From CAVQOB01 sp963714325 (lineage in GTDB: Bacteria > Pseudomonadota > Alphaproteobacteria > Rhizobiales > Hyphomicrobiaceae), in the NCBI GenBank assembly GCA_963714325.1, contig CAVQOB010000006.1, positions 124,001-188,000 of the forward strand: a stretch of DNA of 64,000 nt, read 5' to 3'. Each line of letters begins with the position of its first letter. Position 1 is the first letter of the stretch. Under the pieces are notes generated by a model. That model saw nothing but the letters and a program-made list of their open reading frames with translations. It did no database searches and was not told the origin of the DNA. A program made the position numbers and the translations under genes. Shown here piece by piece: positions 1 through 7,818 of this stretch.

Positions 1-1752
1 CGACGCCAGGAGGAAGGTGAACATCACCGGCATCCAGTTGAAGATTTTCTGCTGGATGGGGTCAGGCTGCTGCGGATTGAGCTGCATCTGGATCCACATG
101 GTGATGCCCATGATGATCGGCCAGACGCCAACGTGCAGGAACTCAGGCAATGCGAACGGGAGCAGCCCAAAGAGGTTGAAAATCGAGGTTGGATCGGGAA
201 CCGAGAGATCCTTGATCCAGCCGAAGAAGGGCGCGTGGCGCATGTCAATGCCGATGAACAGTACCTTGTAGAGGGCAAAGAACACGGGGATCTGCAGGAC
301 GATCGGCAGGCAGCCGGCGGCCGGGTTGATCTTCTCCTTCTGATAGAGCTTCATCAGCTCCTGCTGCTGGGCTGCTTTGTCGTCCTTATAGACGGTGCGC
401 AGGCGCTCCATTTCCGGCTGCAGCTTCTTCATCTTGGCCATCGACTCGTAGCTCTTGCTGGCGAGTGGGAAGAACGCGAGCTTGACGAGAACGGTGACGG
501 CGAGAATGGCGAGGCCGAAATTGCCGAGGGCGTTGTAGAGCCAGGCCATCAATTTATAGAGCGGCTTGGTGATGAAGTAGAACCAACCCCAATCGACCAT
601 CATGTCGAATTTGGTGATGCCGAATTTCTCGCCATAACTATCGATGATTGCCGCCTGTTTGGCGCCGGCGAACAGATGCGCGGTGATGGTCGAGGTGGTG
701 TTGGGCGGGATGGTGACGGCGCTGAGGACATAGTCTGCTTGGTGCGCTTCTTCCTGCACCTCGGTTTTCTTGAAGCCCATCATGCGGGCTGTGTAGGTCT
801 GATCCTGGGGTGGGATGAGCGACGCACCCCAATACTTGTCGGTGATGCCGAGCCAACCGCCCTGATTGTTGGCGAACGACTTCACGGCTTCTGCGGGGCG
901 CTTTTCCTTCTGGTTGGCTTCAGCTTCCTTGGCGAGGTCGGAATAGACGATTTCCTTCAGGCCCTCTTTGCCGCCGAGGAAACCGATCAGACCTTCATGC
1001 AGGATGACGAAACCTTCGACCTTCGGGGTGCCGAGGCGGAAGATGCGGGCGTAAGGGACCAGCGTGATGTCGGCGCTGGTCTTGTTTTCGACGTCGTCCT
1101 TGATGTCGAACATGAACTTGTCGTCGACAGAGATGGTGCGGCGGAAGACAACGCCCTGGCCGTTGTCGTGGGTGAGCACGAGGGGTTTGCCGGGCGCGAG
1201 GGGGCCGGCCTGATCCGCTTTCCAGATCGTATCCTTGTTGGGAACGGCGACATTCTGGCCAGTGGCAGGGGTCCAGCCGTACTCGGCGAAATAGGCCTTG
1301 GCGGAACCGGCGGGGGCCAGGAAGACGATGTTGGGGCTGCCGGGTTTGGCCTCTTCGCGATAGTTCTGGAAGGTGATGTCGTCGATGCGGGCGCCGCGCA
1401 GATTGATGGACCCCGTCAGGCTTGGCGTGGCGATGGCGATGCGTGGCGTCGCCTTGAGAGTGTCTTCGCGTGACATCAGTGTGGTTGTTGCTGTGGCGCC
1501 CGGCGTGGCGGCGGGCGCACCGGTGCCGGCGACGGGCGCTGTTGCGGGCGCGCCAGGGTTGGTCGTTGTGCCGCTTTGGGTTGCGGGTTGGCCGGACGTG
1601 GTTTGCTGCGAGGTGCCGGCGCGTTGGCGGCGCTCCTGCTCTTCCTTGAGCTTGGGGCCAGCGTAGAAATACTGCCAGCCGAGCAGCACGGCCAGCGAGA
1701 GCGCAATCGCGAGCACGAGGTTCTTCTGGCTCTCATTATCCTGTTGCATCAT
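1..1752 (-). CDS. yidC: Membrane protein insertase YidC (3' end cut off)
   Basis: YidC/Oxa1-type insertase that puts proteins into the inner membrane with or after SecYEG. The minus-strand frame is open for 584 codons and runs off the left edge, so only a short C-terminal tail is missing compared with a usual length near 600. It begins with two consecutive ATG codons (MMQQDNESQKN), followed by an N-terminal membrane segment (LVLAIALSLAVLLGWQYFYA), a Pro/Ala/Thr/Gln-rich linker, the large periplasmic beta domain, and the conserved core with the segment FGLAILAVTVLVKLAFFPLA, the cytoplasmic hairpin rich in K/E/Q, and the INPAAGCLPIVLQIPVFFALY motif. It lies 44 bases downstream of rnpA in the common rpmH-rnpA-yidC order, but there is no room for yidD between them. 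Confidence 0.97.
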   Translation of the reverse strand, partial: MMQQDNESQKNLVLAIALSLAVLLGWQYFYAGPKLKEEQERRQRAGTSQQTTSGQPATQSGTTTNPGAPATAPVAGTGAPAATPGATATTTLMSREDTLKATPRIAIATPSLTGSINLRGARIDDITFQNYREEAKPGSPNIVFLAPAGSAKAYFAEYGWTPATGQNVAVPNKDTIWKADQAGPLAPGKPLVLTHDNGQGVVFRRTISVDDKFMFDIKDDVENKTSADITLVPYARIFRLGTPKVEGFVILHEGLIGFLGGKEGLKEIVYSDLAKEAEANQKEKRPAEAVKSFANNQGGWLGITDKYWGASLIPPQDQTYTARMMGFKKTEVQEEAHQADYVLSAVTIPPNTTSTITAHLFAGAKQAAIIDSYGEKFGITKFDMMVDWGWFYFITKPLYKLMAWLYNALGNFGLAILAVTVLVKLAFFPLASKSYESMAKMKKLQPEMERLRTVYKDDKAAQQQELMKLYQKEKINPAAGCLPIVLQIPVFFALYKVLFIGIDMRHAPFFGWIKDLSVPDPTSIFNLFGLLPFALPEFLHVGVWPIIMGITMWIQMQLNPQQPDPIQQKIFNWMPVMFTFLLAS

Positions 1753-1796
1753 CGTCTCGCTCGCTTCGTCGGTTTCGAGTGGGTCTCGATTGTGTT

Positions 1797-2240
1797 TCAA
1801 GGCTGTTTCGGCGCGCGTCCGGATTGGGCGGTCATTTTCGCTGGACGCTTGGCCGGAGAGCGGACGCGTTGCAGGGCGTCCTGAAGGTCTTTGACCAATT
1901 GCGCGAACTCGCAATCGAGGGCGGGTCGCCGGGCAATCAGGACATAGTCCGTATGGGGCTCGGCAAACTCGTCCTGTTGGCGGCGGATCGCTTCCTTCAT
2001 GCGGCGGCGGATGCGATTGCGCTCGACGGCATTGCCGATCTTCTTGGTGATCGTCAGGCCGAACCGGGGCTTCTCAACGTCGGACTTCGCGGCTCCAGTT
2101 GGCGAGCCGGCGCACGCGATAATGCGGGGCTTTGCCTCGAGCATGAATCCTCGCGTCCCCCATTTACTGCCCCCGCGAATACGCTGGAACTCGGCGCGAG
2201 TCTTGAGCGTTAACACTTTGGTACTTGAAACGCGCGGCAA
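1797..2240 (-). CDS. rnpA: Ribonuclease P protein component
   Basis: Protein subunit of RNase P, which binds the 5' leader of pre-tRNA and assists the catalytic RNA. The protein has 147 residues. The start is supported by the typical N-terminus in which a TLKTRAEFQRI stretch follows the first ten residues. The family signature RNRIRRRMKEAIR, the RNR motif that contacts RNA, is present near residue 75, preceded by FGLTITKKIGNAVE. The C-terminal tail is basic. The gene sits between rpmH and yidC on the minus strand and is probably co-transcribed with both from the promoter near 2651-2679. Confidence 0.96.
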   Translation of the reverse strand: MPRVSSTKVLTLKTRAEFQRIRGGSKWGTRGFMLEAKPRIIACAGSPTGAAKSDVEKPRFGLTITKKIGNAVERNRIRRRMKEAIRRQQDEFAEPHTDYVLIARRPALDCEFAQLVKDLQDALQRVRSPAKRPAKMTAQSGRAPKQP

Positions 2241-2288
2241 GGCTGCGCCTCCCCGGCCAAAGCACTACCTGTGGTTGGTGACGCGCGG

Positions 2289-2423
2289 TCAGGCCGACAG
2301 ACGCTTGCGGCCCTTGGCGCGACGACGCGACAGGACGTTGCGGCCGCCGACGGTTTCCATGCGCTTTCTGAAGCCATGGCGGCGCTTGCGAACGAGTTTG
2401 CTCGGCTGGTAGGTGCGTTTCAC
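2289..2423 (-). CDS. rpmH: 50S ribosomal protein L34
   Basis: The 44-residue, strongly basic L34 reads MKRTYQPSKLVRKRRH at its start, then GFRKRM, GGRNVLSRRRAKGRKRLSA, which is the canonical sequence of the family. The start codon is GTG at 2423. No ATG is available before the conserved KRTYQPS. It is first in the rpmH-rnpA-yidC block. The leader upstream is long (about 220 bases from the predicted promoter) and contains three copies of a 15-base direct repeat. Confidence 0.97.
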   Translation of the reverse strand: MKRTYQPSKLVRKRRHGFRKRMETVGGRNVLSRRRAKGRKRLSA

Positions 2424-2441
2424 GTTCCGTCTCCGTCAATC

Positions 2442-2486
2442 TTGCAGCGTTTTGGCTTGCAGTGTTTTGGCTTGCAGTGTTTTGGC
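2442..2486. repeat. Triple 15-bp tandem repeat in the rpmH leader
   Basis: Three head-to-tail copies of TTGCAGYGTTTTGGC lie at 2442-2456, 2457-2471 and 2472-2486. The last two are identical and the first differs by one base (C for T). They are 19 to 63 bases upstream of the rpmH start, inside its probable 5' untranslated region. Confidence 0.85.
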
Positions 2487-2650
2487 CATCGGCTGAGCCA
2501 TGTTCTGGCTTGCCACGTCTTGGCCGGTCGAATGGCCCGAAATTTTCCTGCCCGGCCAGTCCTTTAGCAACCGGCGGCAGCTCATTGGACAGGCTGCGGC
2601 TCGCCGAAAAGGCGCACTCCGAGCAGCGTGGCTGTTGAGAAGTCAGGCGG

Positions 2651-2679
2651 CTTATAAGTGGGGGAGGCGTTGAAGTCAA
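2651..2679 (-). promoter_or_regulatory. Predicted sigma-70-type promoter for rpmH-rnpA-yidC
   Basis: Read on the minus strand, TTGACT (-35, 2679-2674) and TATAAG (-10, 2656-2651) are separated by exactly 17 bases. Transcription would start near 2644 and give a leader of about 220 bases before rpmH. The match is good and the position fits the operon. It is a sequence prediction only. Confidence 0.6.
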
Positions 2680-2900
2680 CGCGGCGAACGGACCTTCTTC
2701 GGGCTCATTCAGGTCAAGTTTCGACTGGCCTTGCCGACAAAGGCGATCACGACGGGGTGGGTTTTTATCACGGAATGTCACGGCCGAATGCTTGGCTCTC
2801 AAGAGATGGAGAGGACACGCGCTCGTGTGATGCAAATGGGCTGCTGATCCGTATTTTAGCTCCTGGTGCCGACCGGCGCGGTTCATGGGAGGAACATTCG

Positions 2901-3758
2901 ATGTTGCGGACGTTGACGACGCGGGGTTTGACGGTGGCGCGGGCCATGGTGTGGGCTGGTGCGCTGGTCGTGGGTCTCAGCACGGCCGATCTGGCGACGG
3001 CGCAGAGCCTCGAAGCGGTGTTCAGCAAGGCCGCGACACCCGGCAAAACGGTCGATCATGGTGCCTGGGACAAGCTGCTGAAGGCCTACGTCAAGCCCGA
3101 TGCCAGCGGGCTGAACCGGGTCGCCTATACGAAATTCAAGGCCGAGGGACATCAAGAGCTCAAGGCCTATGTCGCGGCGTTGCAGGCGGTCGACGTGCCG
3201 TCGCTGTCGAAAGCCGAACAATTTGCGTTCTGGGCCAATCTCTACAATGCCCGGACGATCGATGTCGTGTTGGACAAGTATCCGGTCAAGTCGATCAAGG
3301 ACGTCAGCCTTGGTGGCGGATTGAAGACGCTGGTCACTGGCGGGCCGTGGCAAGCCAAGGTCGCCAAGGTGGGCGGATTCGACCTGTCGCTCGATGACAT
3401 CGAGAACAAGATTTTGCGCGAGATCTACAAAGATCCGCGGGTGCATTATGCGGTCAACTGTGCGTCGGTCGGGTGCCCTAACCTGCTGCTGGAAGCGTTC
3501 ACGGGTGCCAAGCTTGAGGCGCAACTCGATGCGGGGGCCAAAGGCTTCATCAACAGTCCTCGCGGCATCACGTTCACCGGGGACAAGGTCTGGGCGTCGA
3601 GCATCTACGATTGGTTCAAGGCGGATTTCGGCGGTAGTGTCGCGTCGATCACCGCACATATGGCCACGTATGCGGAACCTGCATTGAAGGCGCAGCTGGC
3701 CAAGGTCACGGCGATCCATGACTATGGCTACGATTGGGCGCTGGCCGATGCAAAATAA
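2901..3758 (+). CDS. Secreted DUF547 domain protein
   Basis: A 285-residue protein with an N-terminal signal peptide (hydrophobic AMVWAGALVVGLSTADLATAQS, probable cleavage after an Ala-X-Ala-like site near residue 33). The rest is a DUF547 domain: WDKLLKAYVKPD, NRVAYTKFK, AFWANLYNARTIDVVL, the VHYAVNCASVGCPNL motif and the C-terminal SSIYDWFKADFGG. Function of the family is unknown. The chosen ATG at 2901 has a strong ribosome binding site (GGGAGGA, 2887-2893); upstream in-frame codons lack one. It is followed closely by the TVP38-like gene at 3805, so the two may be co-transcribed. Confidence 0.88.
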   Translation: MLRTLTTRGLTVARAMVWAGALVVGLSTADLATAQSLEAVFSKAATPGKTVDHGAWDKLLKAYVKPDASGLNRVAYTKFKAEGHQELKAYVAALQAVDVPSLSKAEQFAFWANLYNARTIDVVLDKYPVKSIKDVSLGGGLKTLVTGGPWQAKVAKVGGFDLSLDDIENKILREIYKDPRVHYAVNCASVGCPNLLLEAFTGAKLEAQLDAGAKGFINSPRGITFTGDKVWASSIYDWFKADFGGSVASITAHMATYAEPALKAQLAKVTAIHDYGYDWALADAK

Positions 3759-3804
3759 TTTGCGTGTTCCGGCGGAGGCCGCAGACCAGAAGGAAGCTCG
3801 TCGC

Positions 3805-4608
3805 ATGACGCCTGTGCCAAATCCAAGTCCTGCGGCGGCGACGGTGGCCGCGTCGTGGAAGCGGTATCTGCCGCTGGTGGTTCTCGGGCTGGTGATGGCG
3901 GTGGTGCTCGCCAATGGCTGGCATCGACAGCTGACGCTGGAAAATGTCGTGGCGTTTCGCGATCGCTCGCAGTTGTTCCTGCACAATCACATCATTCAAT
4001 CGCTGCTCGCTTTCGTTGGCGTCTATGTAGCGGCGGTGACTTTGTCGCTGCCGGGTGCTGGCATTCTGACGTTGACGAGTGGGTTGCTGTTCGGGTGGTT
4101 TCTCGGTGGACTTGCTGCGGTGACGGGTGCCAGTATCGGCGCAATCATCCTGTTCCTGGTGGTGTCGCATACCGGATTTGGAGAGGCGTTGGCGGCGAAA
4201 GCCGGACCGTCAGTCGCGAAGCTGCAGGTTGGATTTCGCAAGGATGCGCTCAGCTATCTGTTCTTCCTGCGCCTGGTACCGGCATTCCCATTCTTCATCG
4301 TCAACATCGTTGCCGCGTTGATCGGCATGCCGTTGCGCACCTACGTGCTTGGGACTGTGTTCGGCATCATGCCGGCGTCGTTCGCGTTCGCCTCGATCGG
4401 CGCCGGACTCGATAGCGTCATCGGCTCGGCGAAGGCGGAACATGCTGCATGCGTCGCGGCGAAGGGTGCTGCCGCCTGCACGCTCTCGATCAATCCCAGC
4501 AATCTCGTCACCAAAGAACTGCTGATCGCGTTCGCGCTGCTTGGGCTCGTTGCGCTCATTCCCGTCGCATACAAGAAGTGGAGCAAATCTGATGTCACAG
4601 CTCAGTGA
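3805..4608 (+). CDS. TVP38/TMEM64 (VTT domain) membrane protein
   Basis: A 267-residue inner-membrane protein of the VTT/DedA-like superfamily. An N-terminal membrane segment near residues 18-38 is followed by the VTT core: VTLSLPGAGILTLTSGLLFG, a Gly-rich GASIGAIILFLV stretch, then FFLRLVPAFPFFIVNIVAAL and GTVFGIMPASFAFASIGAGL, and a final helix near the C-terminus. The start at 3805 is chosen for the AAGGAAG site ten bases upstream; an in-frame ATG at 3748 overlapping the previous gene is possible. The stop overlaps the start of the FAD oxidoreductase by 17 bases, which suggests translational coupling. Pairing of VTT proteins with this oxidoreductase type recurs in bacteria. Role unknown, possibly lipid handling at the membrane. 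Confidence 0.88.
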   Translation: MTPVPNPSPAAATVAASWKRYLPLVVLGLVMAVVLANGWHRQLTLENVVAFRDRSQLFLHNHIIQSLLAFVGVYVAAVTLSLPGAGILTLTSGLLFGWFLGGLAAVTGASIGAIILFLVVSHTGFGEALAAKAGPSVAKLQVGFRKDALSYLFFLRLVPAFPFFIVNIVAALIGMPLRTYVLGTVFGIMPASFAFASIGAGLDSVIGSAKAEHAACVAAKGAAACTLSINPSNLVTKELLIAFALLGLVALIPVAYKKWSKSDVTAQ

Positions 4609-6118
4609 GTCCGGCGCAGTCATGCGCACGCGGGGGATGAGCGGCGATGCGCTCGGTAGTTCCCGGAATGACTTCGGGCATGGCGCGACGGAACGGGGCG
4701 AACCACTACGGCCCGATCTGTGCATCATCGGCGCGGGGTCGGGCGGGTTGTCGGTTGCGGCGGCGGCGGCGGCGCTCGGCGTCAAAGTCGTGCTGATCGA
4801 AAAACACAAGATGGGTGGCGATTGCCTGAACTATGGCTGCGTGCCATCGAAGGCGATGATCGCGGCCGGGAAGCGCGCGCAGGCGATGCGGACGGCTGGG
4901 CCATTCGGAATCGCGGCGGTTGAGCCGTCGATCGATCCGGCTGGCGTGCAGGCGCATGTGGCGTCGGTGATCGCGGCGATCGCGCCGAATGATTCCGTCG
5001 AACGCTTTACCGGACTTGGTGTGCAGGTCATTCAGGCAGCCGGGCGGTTCGTCGATAGCACAACAGTGAAGGCTGGAGAGTATCTGATCAAGGCGCGGCG
5101 GTTCGTCGTCGCGACCGGATCGTCGCCGGCTGTGCCGCCGATCCCGGGCCTCGATCGGGTGCCCTACTTCACCAACGAGACGATCTTCGACAACAAGACG
5201 CAGATCAAGCATTTGATCATCATCGGCGGCGGGCCGATCGGCATCGAGATGGCGCAGGCGCACATGCGTCTCGGCGCCACGGTGACGGTGGTCGAGGGCT
5301 TGAAGGCGCTTGGCAAGGATGATCCCGAATTGACGGCCGTGGTGCTCAAGCATTTGAGGGCTGAGGGGCTTGCGATCCGCGAAGGGTGCAAGGTCGAGAA
5401 GATCGAGGGTGCGGCCGGGCAGATCCGGGTTCACGTCATTGATGCGAACGGCGCTGCGATCGTTGAAGGAACGCATCTGCTGGTGGCGGCGGGTCGTAAA
5501 GCGAACATCGGCGATCTCGGTCTGGATGCTGGCGGCATTGCCAACGACAAGCGTTCGATCACCGTCAACGCGGGATTAGTGACGTCGAACCCGAAGGTGT
5601 TTGCGATCGGTGATGTTACGGGCGGGCTGCAGTTCACGCATGTTGCCAATTATCATGCGGGTATCGTCATTCGCCGCGCGTTGTTCCGATTGCCGGCGAA
5701 GGTCTCGACCGATGCTATTGCGTGGGTGACGTATACTGATCCGGAGTTGGCCAATGTCGGGTTGACGGAGGAAGCCGCGCGCAAGGCGCATGGCAAGGTG
5801 CATGTCTATCGCTGGCCGTATCACGAAAATGATCGCGCGCAGGCCGAACGCAAGACCGAGGGCTTCGTCAAGATCGTGACAAATACTAAAGGAAAGATCC
5901 TCGGCGCCGGCATTGTTGGCGAAAATGCTGGGGAATTGATTCAGATGTGGTCGCTTGCCATATCTCAAGGCATGAACATCAAAGCAATGACGCAATGGAT
6001 TTCGCCCTATCCGACGTTATCAGAGATCAACAAACGCGCGGCGATCGGCTATTATGCCAGCTCGGCCAGCAATCCGAAGGTCCGCAAAATCATCGGTTGG
6101 CTGGCAAAGCTCGGGTAA
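4592..6118 (+). CDS. FAD-dependent pyridine nucleotide-disulfide oxidoreductase (mercuric reductase-like)
   Basis: Class I flavoprotein disulfide reductase of 508 residues. The FAD site GAGSGGLSVAAAAA is near residue 50, the redox-active disulfide is GGDCLNYGCVPSK (Cys-X4-Cys), the NAD(P) site is IIGGGPIGIEMAQAH, and the second FAD motif is VFAIGDVTGG. The C-terminal dimerization domain contains PYPTLSEINKRAA where dihydrolipoamide dehydrogenases have the catalytic His (AHPTLSE); here that position is Tyr, so lipoamide reduction is unlikely. It lacks the metal-binding N-terminal domain and C-terminal Cys pair of true mercuric reductases. The ATG at 4592 follows GGAG and overlaps the TVP38-like gene. 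Substrate unknown. Confidence 0.87.
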   Translation: MSQLSESGAVMRTRGMSGDALGSSRNDFGHGATERGEPLRPDLCIIGAGSGGLSVAAAAAALGVKVVLIEKHKMGGDCLNYGCVPSKAMIAAGKRAQAMRTAGPFGIAAVEPSIDPAGVQAHVASVIAAIAPNDSVERFTGLGVQVIQAAGRFVDSTTVKAGEYLIKARRFVVATGSSPAVPPIPGLDRVPYFTNETIFDNKTQIKHLIIIGGGPIGIEMAQAHMRLGATVTVVEGLKALGKDDPELTAVVLKHLRAEGLAIREGCKVEKIEGAAGQIRVHVIDANGAAIVEGTHLLVAAGRKANIGDLGLDAGGIANDKRSITVNAGLVTSNPKVFAIGDVTGGLQFTHVANYHAGIVIRRALFRLPAKVSTDAIAWVTYTDPELANVGLTEEAARKAHGKVHVYRWPYHENDRAQAERKTEGFVKIVTNTKGKILGAGIVGENAGELIQMWSLAISQGMNIKAMTQWISPYPTLSEINKRAAIGYYASSASNPKVRKIIGWLAKLG

Positions 6119-6155
6119 GGCCTGAGCCATGGATCATTGATAAGGCGGAGACGGG

Positions 6156-7676
6156 GTGCCGCGGGATACGGAACAGTCGCTGCCCGGATCGGGATGGCGT
6201 GATTGGCTCAAGGCGCGAGAACGGCATGTTCTGGCGGGTTTGCGTTCGGCTGGCTGGCTGGCTAGCAGCCTGTCCGGTAAATTGCTCGGGCTGACGTTGT
6301 TGTTCGTCATGCTTGCGGAAGTGCTGATCTTCGTGCCCTCGGTCGCAAACTACCGGGTCAACTGGTTGATGGACCGGTTGACGGCGGCGCAATTGGCGTC
6401 GCTCGCTGCAGAGGCGTTCCCAGGCGGCACCATTCCGGACAATCTGAGATCGCAACTGTTGCGGACGGCGCAGGTCAAGGCCGTCGCGGTGAAGCGGAAC
6501 AATCAGCGGGTCAGCGTCTTGCCGCCGGAGATGGAAGGCACGATCGATGCCACCTTTGACCTGCGCCAGTCGGTGCGACCAACCGGCCTGTGGAGCGATA
6601 TTTCGCAGCGTTTTGGGCTGATTTCGGATGCCGTTGGGGTGATGACGCATACTGGCAATCGGATGATCCTGGTGATTGGTGAGCCGAATATGGCGCCGGA
6701 ATCGTTCGTCGAGATCGTCATTCCGGAAGAGCAGCTCAAGCAAGCCATGCTGCGTTATGGGCTCAATGTGCTGGGCTTGTCGGCATTGATCTCGGTGATC
6801 ACGGCGGCGCTCGTCTATTTCGCCCTCAATGCGTCGCTGGTGCGGCCGATGCAGCGGATTACGCAGAACATGCTGCGGTTCAGCGAAAACCCCGAGGATG
6901 CCAGCCGCATCATGGTGCCGTCATCGCGCAAGGATGAGATTGGAACCGCTGAGCGGGAACTTGCTCATATGCAGGGCGAATTGACGCAATTGCTCGCGCA
7001 CAAGAGCCGGCTGGCGGCGCTCGGGACGGCGGTCAGCAAGATCAATCATGATCTCAGGAACATGCTGGCGAACGTCCAATTGTTGTCGGACCGGTTGATC
7101 GCGTTGCCGGATCCGAGTGTGCAACGGTTTGCACCAAAGCTGATTGCGTCGCTCGATCGGGCGATCAATTTCTGCAACGATACGCTGAAATTCGGCAAGG
7201 CTGCGGAAGCGACGCCCAAGCGCGAACTGATTGCGCTGAAGCCGCTGGTGATGGAGGTTGGTGATGGCCTCGGCCTGCCGGATGGCGGGCGGATCGACTG
7301 GCGCGTCGAGGTGGCGGACGCGCTGAAAATCGACGCGGATCGGGATCAGCTCTATCGGGTGATTTCCAATCTGGTGCGTAACGCGGTGCAGGCGCTCGAA
7401 GCGCAAGACGTTGCTGGGCGGGGCCTGATCCGCATTGCCGGCGAACGCAGCGGAACCGTAGTGACGATCGATTGCTCGGACAATGGTCCGGGTGTTCCGG
7501 CACTGGCGCGGGCGCATCTGTTCCAAGCTTTCCAGGGATCGACGCGGCGCGGTGGATCGGGGCTTGGACTGGCGATTGCGCATGAGCTCGTGGTGGCGCA
7601 CGGCGGCACGCTGGTTCTGCTTGAGGACGTGCCGGGCACGACATTCCGCATGGCGATCCCTGATCGCGCGGTGTGA
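6156..7676 (+). CDS. Membrane-bound sensor histidine kinase
   Basis: A 506-residue two-component sensor. It has two membrane segments (about residues 40-65 and 198-220) flanking a periplasmic sensor region, then a HAMP-like linker (LVRPMQRITQNMLRFSENPED), a phospho-acceptor helix with the motif SKINHDLRNML (His298), and an ATPase domain with N box NLVRNAVQAL, G1 box DNGPGVP and G2 box GGSGLGLAIAHE. The start is a GTG preceded by a GGAG. No response regulator gene is adjacent, so it is an orphan here. It lies 37 bases after the oxidoreductase gene and may share its transcript. The signal cannot be deduced. Confidence 0.92.
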   Translation: MPRDTEQSLPGSGWRDWLKARERHVLAGLRSAGWLASSLSGKLLGLTLLFVMLAEVLIFVPSVANYRVNWLMDRLTAAQLASLAAEAFPGGTIPDNLRSQLLRTAQVKAVAVKRNNQRVSVLPPEMEGTIDATFDLRQSVRPTGLWSDISQRFGLISDAVGVMTHTGNRMILVIGEPNMAPESFVEIVIPEEQLKQAMLRYGLNVLGLSALISVITAALVYFALNASLVRPMQRITQNMLRFSENPEDASRIMVPSSRKDEIGTAERELAHMQGELTQLLAHKSRLAALGTAVSKINHDLRNMLANVQLLSDRLIALPDPSVQRFAPKLIASLDRAINFCNDTLKFGKAAEATPKRELIALKPLVMEVGDGLGLPDGGRIDWRVEVADALKIDADRDQLYRVISNLVRNAVQALEAQDVAGRGLIRIAGERSGTVVTIDCSDNGPGVPALARAHLFQAFQGSTRRGGSGLGLAIAHELVVAHGGTLVLLEDVPGTTFRMAIPDRAV

Positions 7677-7818
7677 TCGCGGAGCTGGGCAAGCGGCGTT
7701 GTCAACGTGCCTGATCGGTCGTCAGGGACCTTGCCCTCGATTTGGGTCGCGCCTACGATCGTGCTTCGGCAAGCCCGCGGGCCGGGCAGGGTATTGAAAT
7801 TTCCAGTTGAGGACGGCG

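Noticed and set aside
133..1473. Long plus-strand open frame (446 codons) opposite yidC
   Set aside because: It is the mirror of the YidC reading frame, which has clear motifs on the minus strand; the mirror protein has no recognizable features.
2164..2886. Minus-strand frame of 240 codons covering rpmH and its leader
   Set aside because: It overlaps L34 and the end of rnpA in another frame and crosses the tandem repeat; L34 and RnpA are certain.
2883..3986. Minus-strand frame of 367 codons
   Set aside because: Shadow of the DUF547 and TVP38-like genes, with an Arg/His-rich composition typical of antisense frames in GC-rich DNA.
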